From: Zychaea mexicana
Lineage: Eukaryota; Mucoromycota; Mucoromycetes; Mucorales; Lichtheimiaceae
Length of the DNA: 64,000 nucleotides
NCBI RefSeq assembly: GCF_025766255.1
Contig: NW_026516832.1
Span: 1 to 64,000, forward strand
Reading direction: 5' to 3'
The notes beneath the pieces are model-generated. The model saw only the letters and a list, made by a program, of their open reading frames with translations. It was not told the DNA's origin and did not search any database. The position numbers and the translations under genes were made by a program. Shown here in pieces: positions 49,541-63,000 of this stretch (its first letter is position 1; each line of letters opens with the position of its first letter).

Positions 49541-49817
49541 AAGCAGTTGATATCAGTCATTGTATCTCGGTAGAAGAATATATATATCGTCAGCGAGTTA
49601 TATTTATTATACAGATCTATTGATGAGGATTGGGTTGGTGTGTGTGGAGAGGAAAAGATGCTATGGATGTGCGTGCGTGAAGAAAAAAAAGAGAAATAGA
49701 AATGGATTATACATGCAAAAGACGCGATATACAACAATAGAACAGAGATTATACCAAGAAGCAAGAACGAGAAACAGAAAAAAAAAGATGTATGAGTAGT
49801 AGTGATAGTGATAGTGA

Positions 49818-49856
<39 letters not shown>

Positions 49857-49934
49857 TAGAGATGAACGAGTGGAATGTTGTTGTTGTTGTTGGTACAAAA
49901 AAAGGAAAGGCTCCTTTTCTTCTTATTTAGATGG
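49541..49934. other. 3' intergenic stretch with AGT microsatellite
   Basis: It contains a trinucleotide AGT/GAT array at about 49794-49860 and a TTG run at about 49876-49892 between two convergent genes. Confidence 0.7.
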
Positions 49935-52129
49935 TTAGCGAGCGAGTGCCCTTTGAGGGCGGTTGGTGTGGAGGTGAGCCAGCTCTTGATAGGGTCGTTT
50001 GGGTGGTGGAAAGGGTCCTTCAACCAAAAGAAGCATCATACCGGTCAGGACCCGTTTCAGGCCATTTTCCTCGTCCCGGTGGCGCTGTTTCTTGTCTGCT
50101 TGCACTACCTCCGGAACAACGGCCGCTTCGGAGACGCCATGCTGAGTTGCAGCATGTGTGGATGATGATGCTGGTGGCGTGGTGGTTGTGGTTGTTGTGG
50201 TTGTGACAACGGGCGGGGATTGTGGCATGCTGTTATTATCGACGGATGACGACGGGACCGTCACCTTGTATGATCTCAGCCATGGATGGAAGAGCACCAG
50301 ATCCAGGGATGCGCGCGTCGTGTCTGGTGCAAGCATGCGGCGCAGCAAGTCCTTTGCGTCTATTTAGAACAGTCAAATTAAAACAAGTTAGAGTTCATCA
50401 GAGGCTTGTGTTTCGTATGTAACCACCGGGGGCTATATTGGATCCCGAGCATGGACATGGCAAAAGCTTTATACCTTCAGACAAAGACGATGGGATGCCA
50501 AAGTCAGCACTTTGCATCTTCTTGAACAGTTTCCGGTCGGTGGAAGCAACGAAGGGGTACTTTCCAACGAGCATGCGGTAAAGCGAGACGCCGAGTACCC
50601 ACACATCTGCCAGACCATGGTTGTACGTGCCATGGGTCGACAGCTCGGGCGGAATGTACTGTGAGTTTCTGTTAATTGAACAACACAAGCAACGTTAGCT
50701 TACTGGGTGGTACGATGTCCTTGCTAAAGTACGTACCCGGTGAACTTGTGATACTCGGGCTGGCCGTTGATATAGAGACGAATGGACTGGACGTTGTCCT
50801 GAGCATTGAATATGATATCCATTTCTCTGGGGATGAGGTCTTTGTTCTCCATCTGGAAGCTGTATGCGACTTGAACCATCTTGACAAACTTGCGACGGCA
50901 TTTTGTCTCGTCGCCTACCATGGCTGGTCGGAACTGTGGCTCACGTCTTTGAGAAGACGGCGTTGTTGTTGTTGTTGTTGTGTTCGGGGGCAGTACAGGA
51001 GGTGGATGGTAAGAGACGGCAGAGGACGAGGTTGTTGAAGTGGATGAATCCGTCTCGTTGCTGCTTGTGGATATGCGTTTTTCGTCATTACTGTTATTAC
51101 TGTGGTTGTTGTTGTTGTTGCTGTCATTAAATACAAGAGACTGCGGTCTAGCGCGAGATTGAGACGAGTCGGTCATGATGGTGTCGCTTTCTTCAAGAAT
51201 GGTGTAGAGCAATCGGGCGGTGCGGTCGTCAATCGATCCAGTCGACTGTCGAAGGTGTCGGCGCTATATAAGACAAAGGAATAGCGGAAAAGAGAGAAAA
51301 CGGTGGGATCAATAACATGGTTCCTGATATTGCACAGTTTTTGTGAGACCCGCATGATCATGGGCTTTTATGGATGTGGCGGTCCCGGAATAGTATGTAG
51401 CTTTGGGGGGAGGGGGTGTAGTAGTAGGTGAGAGGTACTACGTGCGGATTGTACAAAGAAGGGGTGGGGGGGGGCGCTTGGGGGAGTGTGTTTTCACAAG
51501 AGCCATTGAGAACTGATACGCGCACGAATACAATCACAAATAAAGCTGCAAAGGTAAACGTGGAGTAAAAGCACTGACCCAGAAAAGGGATTTGCCCGCC
51601 CTTGCTGTCTCTCACTCTCTCTTTAGCTTGCAGTGACGCGCACATCGTCACTGCACTTCTTTCACCGGGCCCACCTTCTTTGTCTTTTTGTAATTGCAAT
51701 CAATAGAAAAGGGCTCATTCGGAACTGGCTTACCTGAGACGTCGGAGCCGATTCCGTCTGCGGTGCGATACGTTTAGCACGCGTGAAACGACCGCCACCG
51801 TTGGATTCTGAGGACCGGCCATTCCCGTTGCTGCTACTGTTGCTACTGTTGCTACTGTTGTTGTTTGCATCATGAACCGCCCCCAAGATGGGTGGCAGCG
51901 GTGGGCGATCGGGTGAGAGACCAGGAAAGTTCTGCGTCTGTGATGATGAGAAAGTCTTCCGCACACGTTTCCACCACGACTTGACCCGTCGCACTTGCGA
52001 GCCGCTGTTGGTGTGATTGCTGCTGCTGCTGCTGCTGCTGCTATCGTCGTCTGTGCTCTGTTGATGTCGTTGCTGTGCCTGCACTTGTTGTGGCTGTGGT
52101 GGATGTGATCCGAGCGAAAATCGCGGCAT
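49935..52129 (-). CDS. Protein kinase-like gene with apparent C-lobe only (candidate pseudokinase)
   Basis: Exons 52129-51734, 51263-50737, 50668-50475 and 50359-49935 splice in frame. The N-terminal 300 residues are low-complexity (Gln, Ser, Asn, Thr runs) with a basic SWWKRVRKTF segment. After KDLIPREMDIIF, where an HRD loop is expected, and RLYINGQ in place of DFG, come SQYIPPEL (APE-like), GLADVWVLGVSLYRMLVGKYPF (subdomains IX-X) and LLRRMLAPDTTRASLDLVLFHPW (subdomain XI). This is a kinase C-lobe related to CAMK or Tribbles kinases. No glycine-rich loop, VAIK lysine, intact HRD or DFG is seen. A 470-bp first intron could hide an N-lobe exon. The extreme C-terminus is low-complexity. Confidence 0.65.
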
Positions 52130-55100
52130 CGTCGGATGCCATTTATACGTGTTCTGCAACGCTCACTCGAAAACACAAGGCACACACACGTAAAGAAAAC
52201 GCAGCAGAAAAAAAGAAAAAAAAAAGCAAAGAGAGAGAGAGAGAAAGAGAAAGAGAGAGAGAAAGGGCGAAAAAGAGCGTGGACAAGAGAGAAAATAAAC
52301 AAGGTTTTTCTTTTTTGTGGCCGCTTTTTTTCCTTTCTTCTTTTTTTTTTTTTTGCAACGTTTCTCCATATCGCTTTCGTTTATATTTACGCACTCGAGC
52401 CTGCTTTACAAATCCGGCAATCGCCCACTCATTTGCTCATTGCGTGTTTCCTCGGCAACGGGGCTCGTTTCCCGTAACCTCCGAATATACAACCCTAGAC
52501 CGTGAACCACTCTCTTCTTCTCCCGAAGAGAGTTAGAGAGAGGCCCTGGGGTGTGTGATGTCTTCATTTCACAAGACACATTTTCTTCTTCGTGCTTTCC
52601 CCATTCGCACACATTAAAGTCCAAGACGGACAAGGCCTTTGTCCACATTGCACTGTTGCTCTTATTTTGGAGCATGTAAACAAGCATGGTTGCACAAACG
52701 CGAGGCATTCATTTATTTCGTTTGGTGGCTGGCCTTGTTGCTTTCCCGCCTGTTCATCGTTCAGGAGTACGACGGTCAATGGTACTCAAAAAAAATTAAT
52801 CAACATCAAACGGTGGCAAAAGGCGCGGTGATATCTGCCACGTTTCTTTTAGCCCTTGCAAATCACTTTATTTTTTTTTCTTGTCACCAAGGAGTCTGAC
52901 CGGTTAGACCTGGTTTTTGGCAACGATCAACAGTTGTGTTAGTAGCTTCTCTATGGCCAAAACCAGCATCCACCCTAAATTGGGGCTTTGAGTGGGGAGG
53001 GGTGCTATTAGCCCGTAAAATTGCCTCCTTAAGTGCCTTGGGCTAATGCTGCTAATACTAGTAGCAACTGCTACTTGCTATGCTATCTAGAATTCTCAAA
53101 CGAAGCTCACATAGATCTCTTGCTTGTTATTCCTTCAGCATCTTATCGCCTAGATGCACCACGCATTTAGTGTGTTCTTGGTATTTGCAATTGAATTTCG
53201 CTCGCATGAATGCAAACATTATAATGGAAGAACAGTTCTGTTTACATATAGTGCGCACATGTGTGTATGTATACATATCCAATAAACATGTAATATTCAA
53301 CAAGGGAGGAGGTTGGAAGATCGGCACCAAAAATTGTGTCACCATACCACGTTCCGCGTATAGGCTCAAATTGCAAAACGCCTTGTGTAATCGTGGCGGC
53401 AATAGCGCATACTCTCTCTAGAGGGTCGGAATAACTATTATACCCATCGATCGTTACAGTCAACCCTGCTGAAAGCTGTCTTTTTTGCGTTTTCGAGGGG
53501 AGGGGAGGGGGGTGTCAGCGCCCGGCTATCAGTAAAGCCTTTTTGTGTGTATGACAGGACATAGTGGGGACATCTCTAGTGAGGTCACACGATTCAAATC
53601 ATCATGCTATGATGCCAAAAGCTTACAGCCAACTCTTTCAACGCAATTGGTAGTATCATATATACCAAACCATTGCATTTATGATGGGCACGTGGTGCTG
53701 AATAGTAAGTATATATTTATCTACATATCACAGGTGAAGGCATGCATTCGTCCTCTAGTTTAGTAATATCTCTACCGACTACCGACTATCTGATGAGCCG
53801 CGGCTTCCAAGGCACGATGGACAGCGTTGTAGAGTAGAGAATTCTCTTTTAACTTTTTGCCATGGCTAAAACATTGACATATTAGGAAAGCTGGCGTTTG
53901 TGTAGACATTCGTTTTCTTCGGCAGAGGTAATGGGCAGATTGATAAATGGACAACGAGGGGGTAATGTCTGTATATCTCAAGTACACTGAGGCTAGCAGC
54001 ATACTGCTCTTTGATGCTATTCAGCTGAGAAGCGATCCATGTTTCCGGAATAACAATGCCGATGCTGAGGTAATAAAATAAACAATGTTGTAAGTCAGCA
54101 ACATTTGGTGGAATGCTTCTTCTAAATACGATAACAACAATGTCTCTGTGCAAATCATGCCACTTGTATTCTCATGTCACCCCTGATTATGGATAGATGA
54201 TCTCTTTACTTGTTGACTCTCACGATGCGAAGCTCACAGGCAGTAGATTGTATTTGAGAAAACAGCAACTGCCGCATCCCCGTCGGTATTTATCTAATGG
54301 AGTAGCGGATAGCTCGGGCAACGTAGTAGTAGTCACTATTCATGATTGCTACTTGGACACAAAGACAACCCTGTGGTAGCACTTGGATCTTTTCTGGGAT
54401 AGGGTCACCACTTTTATTAAAAAAGTTTTACACACGTGAAATCACTTGGCACCGAGGTGACCAGCAGTACCCCCTTTGTTTTCATGCATACTTTGATTTG
54501 GAGCGGCCAGTCGAAATCGATTCCGAACGCAAGATGCCGAGGTTATACGAAATAAAAAAAGCGACAGTTCCTTTGAAGGGGGGGCTCCGTGTGTGATCTT
54601 CGGGACCGATATTGCGTTGGATAGAAGAATAACATGCGATGTGAGAGAAAGACTTTAGTGTAATGCTACCAGACGCTCACTAATACAGCTAGATAGTGGT
54701 TTCCTGTTTGATGTGAAAGTATAAGGGTCACACTACAAGGCAAGAATCTTCTTTCATAACGCATCAAAGTTTTCAGGAGAAGCTGGCCTATCGGCAAAGC
54801 TTTTGCTTTTCACCGCGCTGGATGGGAGGATCTCCTAATAACCAGAGCGAGGAAGAATAGAACTAGCCTAGCTTTGGAATGCTGATGTAGATATATCAGC
54901 CCTGGTCGTCTACTAACTTATTAATCCGTATCTATTTAAACGTAGATAATTAGTTCTGAATGTACTTTTAGAGTCTTTCATCAAACATAAGGAAGCAGAG
55001 ATTAATAAGAGCCGTTTGGAAAAAAAGTTGCCCGAGTAAATGGTGTTATTATGCATAGAGGCATAGAGCAGGTTGGCCTGGTAACGAGAGACGCCAGACT

Positions 55101-55346
55101 TTTTTTGATTTTGTGACGTCAGTTTTTGAAAATTAGGCCCCCTACCTCTTGCCCCGAAAAACATTCACGTTGCGACAAGAATCCCTTTCTTTGCGTTCTT
55201 TGGACAACCCCCAACTCTCTTTTTTTTTTTTCCACGAAAAACCATAATCAAGGTGTGTGCATGATTCGATTCGCAAATTCAGCAGCTGTTGGAAAAACCG
55301 TAACGTGTTGTTTGCTAATGACGTGATTTGATAGATTATATAAACA
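52130..55346. other. Long intergenic stretch upstream of the kinase-like gene and QCR8
   Basis: It begins with a GA-rich purine tract (about 52195-52275) and a T-rich run (about 52320-52355), probably promoter sequence of the kinase-like gene. No gene is supported in the rest. Short frames at 54197-54596 show no recognisable domain. Confidence 0.4.
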
Positions 55347-55793
55347 ATGGGTGGCGCTGGCGGAAAGACATACATGGGCTGGTACGTGTTTTTTTTCCTT
55401 GTAATAGGCAACTGTTGCATTTTGTTTTCAACGATAGAATCAAAGTCTAATTTTTAGCTGAAAAATTATATAGGTGGGGTAACATGGGTAGCCCTACTCA
55501 ACGAGTACGTTAATAATATACGAAAACGTAGAGAAAAGGCAGTTTGGCTTATGACTACGAACTTTTTTTCTTGAAATTAGGGCGTCGTGACCTACCTTCT
55601 CTCGCCATTTGAACAGAAGCCCTTCGCAGGTGCTCTTCACAACGCCATTTTCAACACTGCTCGCCGTACTGCTTCGCAGGTCCCTTACGTCGGTGTTGCT
55701 TTCGGTATCGGTTACTTTATCTACAGCAGTGCCAATGCCAAACACGCTTACCTTACTTCTAAGGCTGGTCACGCCGAAGCTGAAGACCATTAG
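55347..55793 (+). CDS. QCR8: Cytochrome bc1 complex subunit 8 (QCR8)
   Basis: This is a small ubiquinone-binding-type subunit of respiratory complex III in the mitochondrial inner membrane. Exons 55347-55381, 55474-55504 and 55581-55793 give 92 residues, the usual length. It starts MGGAGGKTYMGWWGNMGSPT, the fungal QCR8 signature, followed by YLLSPFEQKPFAG, and has one membrane segment around PYVGVAFGIGYFIYSSA. The small first exons follow GT-AG rules exactly. The gene looks intact. Confidence 0.93.
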
Positions 55794-57335
55794 ATTTCGA
55801 TACAGTATCATTGCCTCTCTTATTTGGGACGGGGGGGAAAATAAACGTTTCAGTTTGTAATCAAAAGCGATCTTTTCGGTATGCTTGAGTGGGACGGAAT
55901 GGGAAGAAGAGCTATTGTTGACATCATAGAAGGGACTGGAAGTCAAGTCAGAAGCCTTGAATGTTTGGTAATGGGGACATGGTATATAAAGAGGCGATCA
56001 TATAATTTGCAGTAGTTTCTATAGCAAGTGCTACTGTTGCGTTGAATAACCAAGTCGATATATATATATACCTTAAAGTGACTTATTCAAGGACACGGAT
56101 GAACGGAATAGTGGGGAATGTTCCATACCATTTTAGTTACAGCAAGCTGAACAGTAGTAGAGTAATCGCTCTTGGCATCATGGGTGAAGACCATGGATCT
56201 GCTGTGTCTTGATAGGGATCATATGTCAAGAGGATCAAGGTGAGGGAGATGTCGACTCTCGACTATAATCTACCATTGTTTTGGATGATGCAGGCTAATA
56301 ACTAAAACATGACTTATTACACGAAGGCAATTTTAATGGTATCACTAGTGAGAATGCTGCCACCGGGCGATAATCAATTTCTTTTTATGTTGTTGCGCGC
56401 TCTATTAATGAAATAATTAACCTTAAATCGTGATCGCCAGCTTTGGTCAAATCCGCGTGGGCAGCGCAAACAGCAATTCTGTATGATATCCCTCTCCAAA
56501 CGAATGACAGAAATAAACGACGATGCTGAGTTAAAAAGTGCCTGGAAGCGGTTGCAGAATCTATATATTCATCCGGAGCTCAAACACGAATGCTACTACT
56601 GTGGATGCTCGCTCAACTTGGACAGCAACAGCCCTAGAAATGACAGTATTGGTCAGACAACTGACTAATGCGCCTTTCAAAAGGGGAGGGAGGCCATGGT
56701 TTTATTTGTTTTTATCTTTCTGTCATGGCAATGAGTGGCATATGTCGGTTTGTCTGAGCATCTTTTTTTCCATACAGACGACGACGATCTTTGTGGTCGA
56801 CCTGAGCGGAGCTTTTAGGGGCATTTTAGATCGTGAATCGTGAGCGGGGAATAGCAAGCACGGTGGAAACAAATCCGACAATGGGCTTCATTTCATACGA
56901 GCTCTTTACTGCAGTGAGATGTCAAAGCATGGGATTGATGTGCCATCACTGTGTGAAGGATCCCAAAGCGTATTAGACTGCCCATACCAGTGCGATCATG
57001 CGAGGCAGAGTGAAGAGATGGGGGAGGGGAAGGGAGGGGTGGTAGATGCCAAATCGAGCAAGCATGGGCTGCGTCTAGAATGTGATTGGGTGACACAGTT
57101 TATAAGGCTTTCATTTGCAAACCCGGGCTTTTCAATATTCTTTCCTTACCCGAAGCTCTCTTTCTTTTTTTTTTCTGTTGCTTGGCTCTCTCTACTACTA
57201 CTCTCTCTCTCTCTCTCCCTTCTTTGTTCTCGCTCTTTCCTCTCCTCTCCTCTCCAACTCTTTGTTTTCCGCATATATTCTACATTCCTTGCATCTTTTT
57301 TTTTTTTCTTATCCTAAACAGCGAGAGCAATAGCA
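55794..57335. other. Intergenic stretch between QCR8 and the transporter gene
   Basis: A 61-codon frame at 56483-56668 with a CYYCGC motif is listed separately. From 57130 to 57310 the strand is pyrimidine-rich, a likely promoter or leader of the transporter gene. Confidence 0.4.
56483..56668 (+). CDS. Small ORF with CYYCGC motif, possibly an HNH-like relic
   Basis: A 61-residue frame contains WKRLQNLYIHPELKHECYYC and a polar tail RNDSIGQTTD. The C-x2-C followed by an R-N-D-S-I block loosely resembles the start of some HNH nucleases, which would then need a second C-x2-C; none follows in any frame. It may be a relic or a chance frame. Confidence 0.2.
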   Translation: MISLSKRMTEINDDAELKSAWKRLQNLYIHPELKHECYYCGCSLNLDSNSPRNDSIGQTTD

Positions 57336-58837
57336 ATGTCGGCAGCAAATACTTCCATCGATAGCCGATATCTCTGGCTCGGCCTCTACTTTCTATTAAA
57401 CCTGGGCCTGACGCTTTACAACAAGGCAATATTACTCGACTTCCGCTACCCTTGGAGTCTGACAGCAATTCATACCCTATGCGGCTCCATCGGCTGCTAC
57501 ATCTTGTACTTTTTCGGCTACTTTACTCCAGTTAAACTCGGGGAACATGAGAACATGGTGATGCTCATGTTTTCGGTCCTTTATACCATCAACATTGCCA
57601 TTAGTAACGTCTCTCTGTAAGTAGCGGCTTTGTTTGTTTGCTGCCTAGTGATACCCAGCTCAGTAGGTTGCTACAGCAAACACACTGGCTTGGCTCTATG
57701 GGCTTAGCTCCTTTTTTCTTACCCTTTGGGTTGTATGTGCCTGGTGGGAGAGAAAGGGGAGAGGATGTACAAATATAGGGAGATGGGGTGGATGCTTTCC
57801 TCTGACAACGATGATAGCAGCAACTGAACTAACGGATCTATGCTCATGTATGTCTCTTAGAAACCTGGTGTCTGTTGCTGTACGTATATTACACATGACG
57901 ACGAAATATATAAAAGAAGAAAAACAATCATCACATCATTCGACTAACTGGATTTGCTAGTTTCACCAAGTTGTTCGCGCCATGACCCCTGTGTTTACCG
58001 TCATGATTTCCATCGTGTTCTTGCAAAAGTCGTTCTCGCGCATGACATACTGGTCGCTACTTCCCGTCGTCGTGGGTGTTGGCTTTGCGACATTTGGCGA
58101 ATACGGCTATACTGCAGTTGGATTCCTCCTCACCGTCCTTGGCACCATGCTTGCAGCTGTAAAGACGGTCGTGACAAACCGCATTCTTGTAGGCCGTCTC
58201 AAGCTCGATCCATTGGATCTGTTGCTGAGAATGTCGCCTCTCGCCTTTGTCCAATGCGTATTCTATGCTTACATCACCGGCGAGCTCGGTCGCGTCCAAG
58301 AGTTTTCTGCTTCGAACATGACAGTCGGACTTGCCACTGGTCTCATCTTTAACGGTATCATGGCATTTGGATTGAACATTGTCAGCTTTACTGCCAACAA
58401 AAAGACGGGTGCCCTTACAATGACGGTTGCAGGTTAGTGATACTCGGTCGAAAAAAGCGTGGTCGTTTGTACGGATGACATTGACGTCATGGTTCTTGTT
58501 GTGCATACTAGGCAATGTCAAACAGGTCCTTTCGATTATTCTGGCAGTCATCATCTTTAAGCTAAACATCAACGCGACTAACGCCTTTGGTATCATCCTG
58601 ACGCTGCTCGGCGGCGCGTGGTATGGGTAAGTGATCCAATAACCACTATTATATATTGGTGTGTGCGATTCGGAACTAACGCATCCGTTTATCCCGCCTA
58701 ACAGAAGAGTAGAGTTCTCTGAGCGAGCGAATCGTTCAGTACTTCCAACCGTATCATCGCCCCCATCATCTGATCAGCATACACTGTTACAAGACGTATC
58801 AGTTCATGAGAAGAAAAACGACGAGAACAGCCATTAG
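57336..58837 (+). CDS. Triose-phosphate/nucleotide-sugar transporter family protein
   Basis: This is a drug/metabolite-superfamily transporter (TPT domain, SLC35-like), expected in Golgi or ER membrane. Exons 57336-57616, 57861-57879, 57961-58432, 58512-58626 and 58705-58837 give about 340 residues with roughly ten hydrophobic segments. Recognisable family sequence includes YFLLNLGLTLYNKAIL, FHQVVRAMTPVFTV, VVGVGFATFGEY and ANKKTGALTMTVAGNVKQV. The last is the conserved NxxK region of the second half. The tail is hydrophilic. Substrate cannot be read; nucleotide sugars or phosphorylated C3-C5 sugars are typical. Confidence 0.88.
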
Positions 58838-60040
58838 GTCGTTGATGTTGTTGTTGATGTGAAAACTCAAATCCTCCTTTCCCCATGTTAGCTCGACGAT
58901 AGAACAACCTCTTACCCCTTCCTCTTTTTTTTCTTCTTTCCATCATTGACAAGCTCACAATCCCGCAAATATACACACTTACACACGCACACATCTCCGT
59001 CATTGTTATTATTATCTTGTTGTACTTTTTCTGTATAGCCCTATTTTGTTTTTTTCCGTCTCCAAAATAAAAAGAAACATTTTCAACCAAAATTTGCCTG
59101 CAAGCGCATAGTGGCGCGTTTCTATTTTTAAACCAATTTTGGTCGATCATCTGGCCCACACTAGCACCTATTTTTTCTTAGCGAATGTGGTAATCCGGAG
59201 GGCTTTTCCGTTCTCCAACTACTCCGCTAGACACACATCCTTTTGGTGACCTACTGTAATGCAAATCCATTGTATCTAGCGGTCTTTGTTACAATGGTCA
59301 GGTGGAAAAGATTACTCGGTGTGCGGGCTTAAAATAGAACACAATTACGTAAATAAACAACTTTTATGAGAATCTCCTCTGTTGAAACTGGATTTCCCTG
59401 CTGATTGTGTATTATGCACGCAGACAGCTTCACGTGTAAGGACGATTTCCAGGGCCTTGATGTAATTTTCAATATAACTGCAGGCTCACGCAATCAAAAT
59501 CGCCATGACGCGCTTTGATGCTTTGGAGAGGACACCGCATTAAATGCATAATACTGTGCAGCACTCGCATCAGCCAAATTTAACATGTCTCTACTAGCTC
59601 TGTCATCGACCATTGTCTATTAACAGCTTTATCCGTATTAGCTGCAAATCTGCCATCCGGGAATCAAGAAAAACCAGCAGATGGCTACAGCACTACTTTA
59701 TATTCTTCCAATTGATTCAGCTTTCGAGACTGCACTGTCTCATTATTTAATGCATATCACACCCAACAGCAGATGTGCTAATAAGCGTGTTGCATGTCTG
59801 ATTATCGACATTCCTTTGTGCGGCAATAAATGAATGCTAAAAAAACTGATGTTGTGTAGTATCTAAGCCCTATACATAGTAGAGCTGCCAATACCGTGGA
59901 TTGGGTACTAATAAGTGAGTGTAGAAACGATTATAATCGCAGATGAATCAAAGAGAGGCTAATGCAGCACAGTTTCAGTTCTCGCCACAAATTAAATTCA
60001 GGCATAAGCCACCAAATCATGCGAAGTGTCCTCTTCAACA
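58838..60040. other. Intergenic stretch between transporter and THADA-like genes
   Basis: It contains the transporter 3' end and the promoter of the next gene. I see nothing else that can be supported. Confidence 0.4.
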
Positions 60041-63000
60041 ATGTCGAGATCTGAGAAGGCCAAGGCAGGTGGCAAGCCCGTCAAACTGCCTCCTTCAGTA
60101 TTTTCAAATTGGAAAAGTGTCATTAACAACTACACCGAGAGTGATCCAGAAGTCGAACTCGCACCTGTCGTTACAGCACTTGTACGCCTTGTCGATTGCG
60201 CCGATGATCCTTGGGAGCAACAGGCAGTCTATATAAAGAAAGCCAGTGAGTAATTTACATGCGTTCGCTCAATGAAATAAAAAAAAAAGAGGCCCAATGG
60301 GGATTGTGAACGGTGACAGTAACTATAAATATGCTGCCTTCAGCTCAAGCGCTCAATGACAAGAAGAACGCGGTATACAAAGAGCAGATCATACGCGTTG
60401 TCGAGCCTATCGCTTCCAGCGGCTACTTTGCCGCTGCCGAGAACTTGTCGCGTCGGCACTTCATTCCGCTTGTTGAAGCTTCGTCGAAACAGACCAACGA
60501 AACGAGTTTTGCCCAGCTCTACAAACAGTATATTTCGCTCGGTGCACAACAGGAACCATCTCTCGCGCAACGTGCATTGACTATTTCGGCTACACTTGAA
60601 TTTGGATACGGCAAACAGATTGTCCTGAACGCGTACCACGAGACGCTCGTATATCTGGTTACCTCGCTAGAACAGTCAATTCAGCAGCTAGACAGAGCAT
60701 CCTTGGCAGACCGTATGAACGACATCCTCTATCTTATAAAAACTCTGCACATTTTATTATCTCGCCATACGGCACAGGCGCAACCTATCTTTGTAAAGAT
60801 CCAGGATCCACAACAGAATGACCCGGACGCACAACTTGTTGCTAAGCTACTCAATATCTTACTCACGATTTGCACCGAAACAGACGTCTATGTTCGAGAT
60901 TGCAGTCAAGTTGCGGGTATGACTATTGCCGCAATCGTAAATATGGCCACTGATGTAAATTTCGCACGGGATCTCGTACTCGAATGGTTCTTTACTACCA
61001 AGGAAAAGAGGAATATATTGGGTGTTGCTCCCAAACCTACGCTGACGGGAGAGTCTGGATGGACGGATCGAGATGTGCCAATGCTATCCATTGTTAAGGG
61101 ACTCGTTTCTATCCGGGCCGACGTGCTTCTTTCCAAATGTCCTGATAACTTGGAGTATATTCCTACATTGAAGAGGCAAGTGGATGGCGCAACTGTAGTA
61201 CAGAGACCGTATGAAAATTTACACTTATCGATATCATTAGCTTTCAACCGATGAAGAACTTGCACGAGGTTTTGTTTTTCAGCATTGTCTACTTTTGCTC
61301 CAAAGCCGACTTGCAATCAGCATCCAAGGTCGCTGCGTTTGAGTCCATGTCAACCTGGCTCATTCAATGCAAGTCTATCATGCAATCTTGCGGTGGTGAT
61401 GATTTAACAATGGAAGCTGTATCAACAGTTTTCCAACCGCAAACAGTCGATAGACTCGTTCATTATGTCTGGGATCATTGGGATGATCCTGTGGATGTGA
61501 TCCAACACAAGGTGAGAGAGGAAAATGAAACGGAAAGTGTTATAACGTGTTAGATGGTGTATTAAACCATGTCTCTTAAACTAGGTCAAAGCCATTTTTG
61601 AAATTACCCTTGACGCAGTAGAGATGAAAGCCATCCACTTTGAAGAAAACGAAGAATACCAACTTTTTTTGCGCAAGCTCCTGACCAACTTGATTGATAT
61701 GGACTGGCATCGCAAGGTACACTATATCAGAAAAGAAGGATTGAGATTGATACTAATATAGGTCAACAATGTCATTCAATTCTTTTAGGTCAAGTATGCA
61801 TTGCTAAATATTCTTGTACCAAAGCTCGGTACCGACGTCTTCCTTCAAGCTGAACCCAACATTATTTGGAAGTGTTTCCGCGCTATGGATAGTCTCATTT
61901 TGTCTCCACAAATCACAGCATTGGTCATGGCACTTTTAAATCGAAGAATTACCGAGACTATTCCAGGTTACGAGAACATCAAGGGCCAGAACATGAAACT
62001 CGTCGAAAAACCGGAAACTAAGGTCAGAAATCAATAAGCTGCTCGTAACGACCTTCATCTATCTTTCTACTTACCCGTAGTTATTTATCTTTTATCTGAC
62101 ATAGGTTCCCATCCAACAATGGGTCGACCTTTGGAGTGTACCGCTCCTTCGTGTACTGACATCGTCGTCCGAGCTTTTACGAAAAAACATAAGCAACTTT
62201 ATCATGCAACCGTTGTTCAGGATCTGCCCACAATCGTTCTGGACTCTCATGGAAAAGCTTCAAACTGACAGTGATGCATTAATCAACAAGGAGCTACGTT
62301 TGCATGCTTTCATTGCGCTCTTGAAAGTTGGCAGAAGCCTCGATATCGTTAGCGCTGATGCGTATACGCTTGGTACATATCTTTGGTTAAGACTTTTGTT
62401 TAAAGATGCGTCTGAGATTCATTAACAACTCTATACGCATACATAGAAAAATCATCGGCCAACGCACGAGAAATCTCTGTTGATACTCTTCGCGTCGCCA
62501 TATATCATTTGGACCCTCAAGTTCGACTGGACGTACTTGGACTTATGTGTGAATCACGTAAAGCTATCACACCCATCACCAAGACCGAGTTGGAAATCCT
62601 CCAAGAATTTATCCCATTAAACATGAACTGCACGTCACCTGAGTTCCGACAAACATTCTGCACACACATTTCTCGATTGCTTTACCGTCTACGTGGTATT
62701 TTTTATGCGCAATACCGGTCCTACAAGTCGTGCACAGCATATCTGCATCGGCTGGGCAGCAAAGTCGATCCAGACGACAAAAAGTACGTCAATGCACGTG
62801 CTGAGGCAAATGAGGCCTTGGATAGCATGGAGAATGGCAAGCAATTTCTATACTGGCTCATCAAGTACATCCAAACCTCATTGTACCCTGGAGCATCATA
62901 TCAGCGCGTGGCAACGGCTTTGCGCTTATTGAGCACGTTGATCAAGATCTTTGGTGTAACCGAGCTTCCTGTACCTGTAGGATTTGGTGACCAACCAGAT

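Noticed and set aside
50158..50367. Valine-rich frame antisense to the kinase-like gene
   Set aside because: It is the complement of the threonine-rich low-complexity region of the sense protein.
52136..52477. Lysine/arginine/glutamate-rich frame upstream of the kinase-like gene
   Set aside because: It is a translation of a GA-rich purine tract, with overlapping frames on both strands.
54197..54596. Two short frames that might be one split gene
   Set aside because: No conserved motif, no convincing splice sites and several stops.
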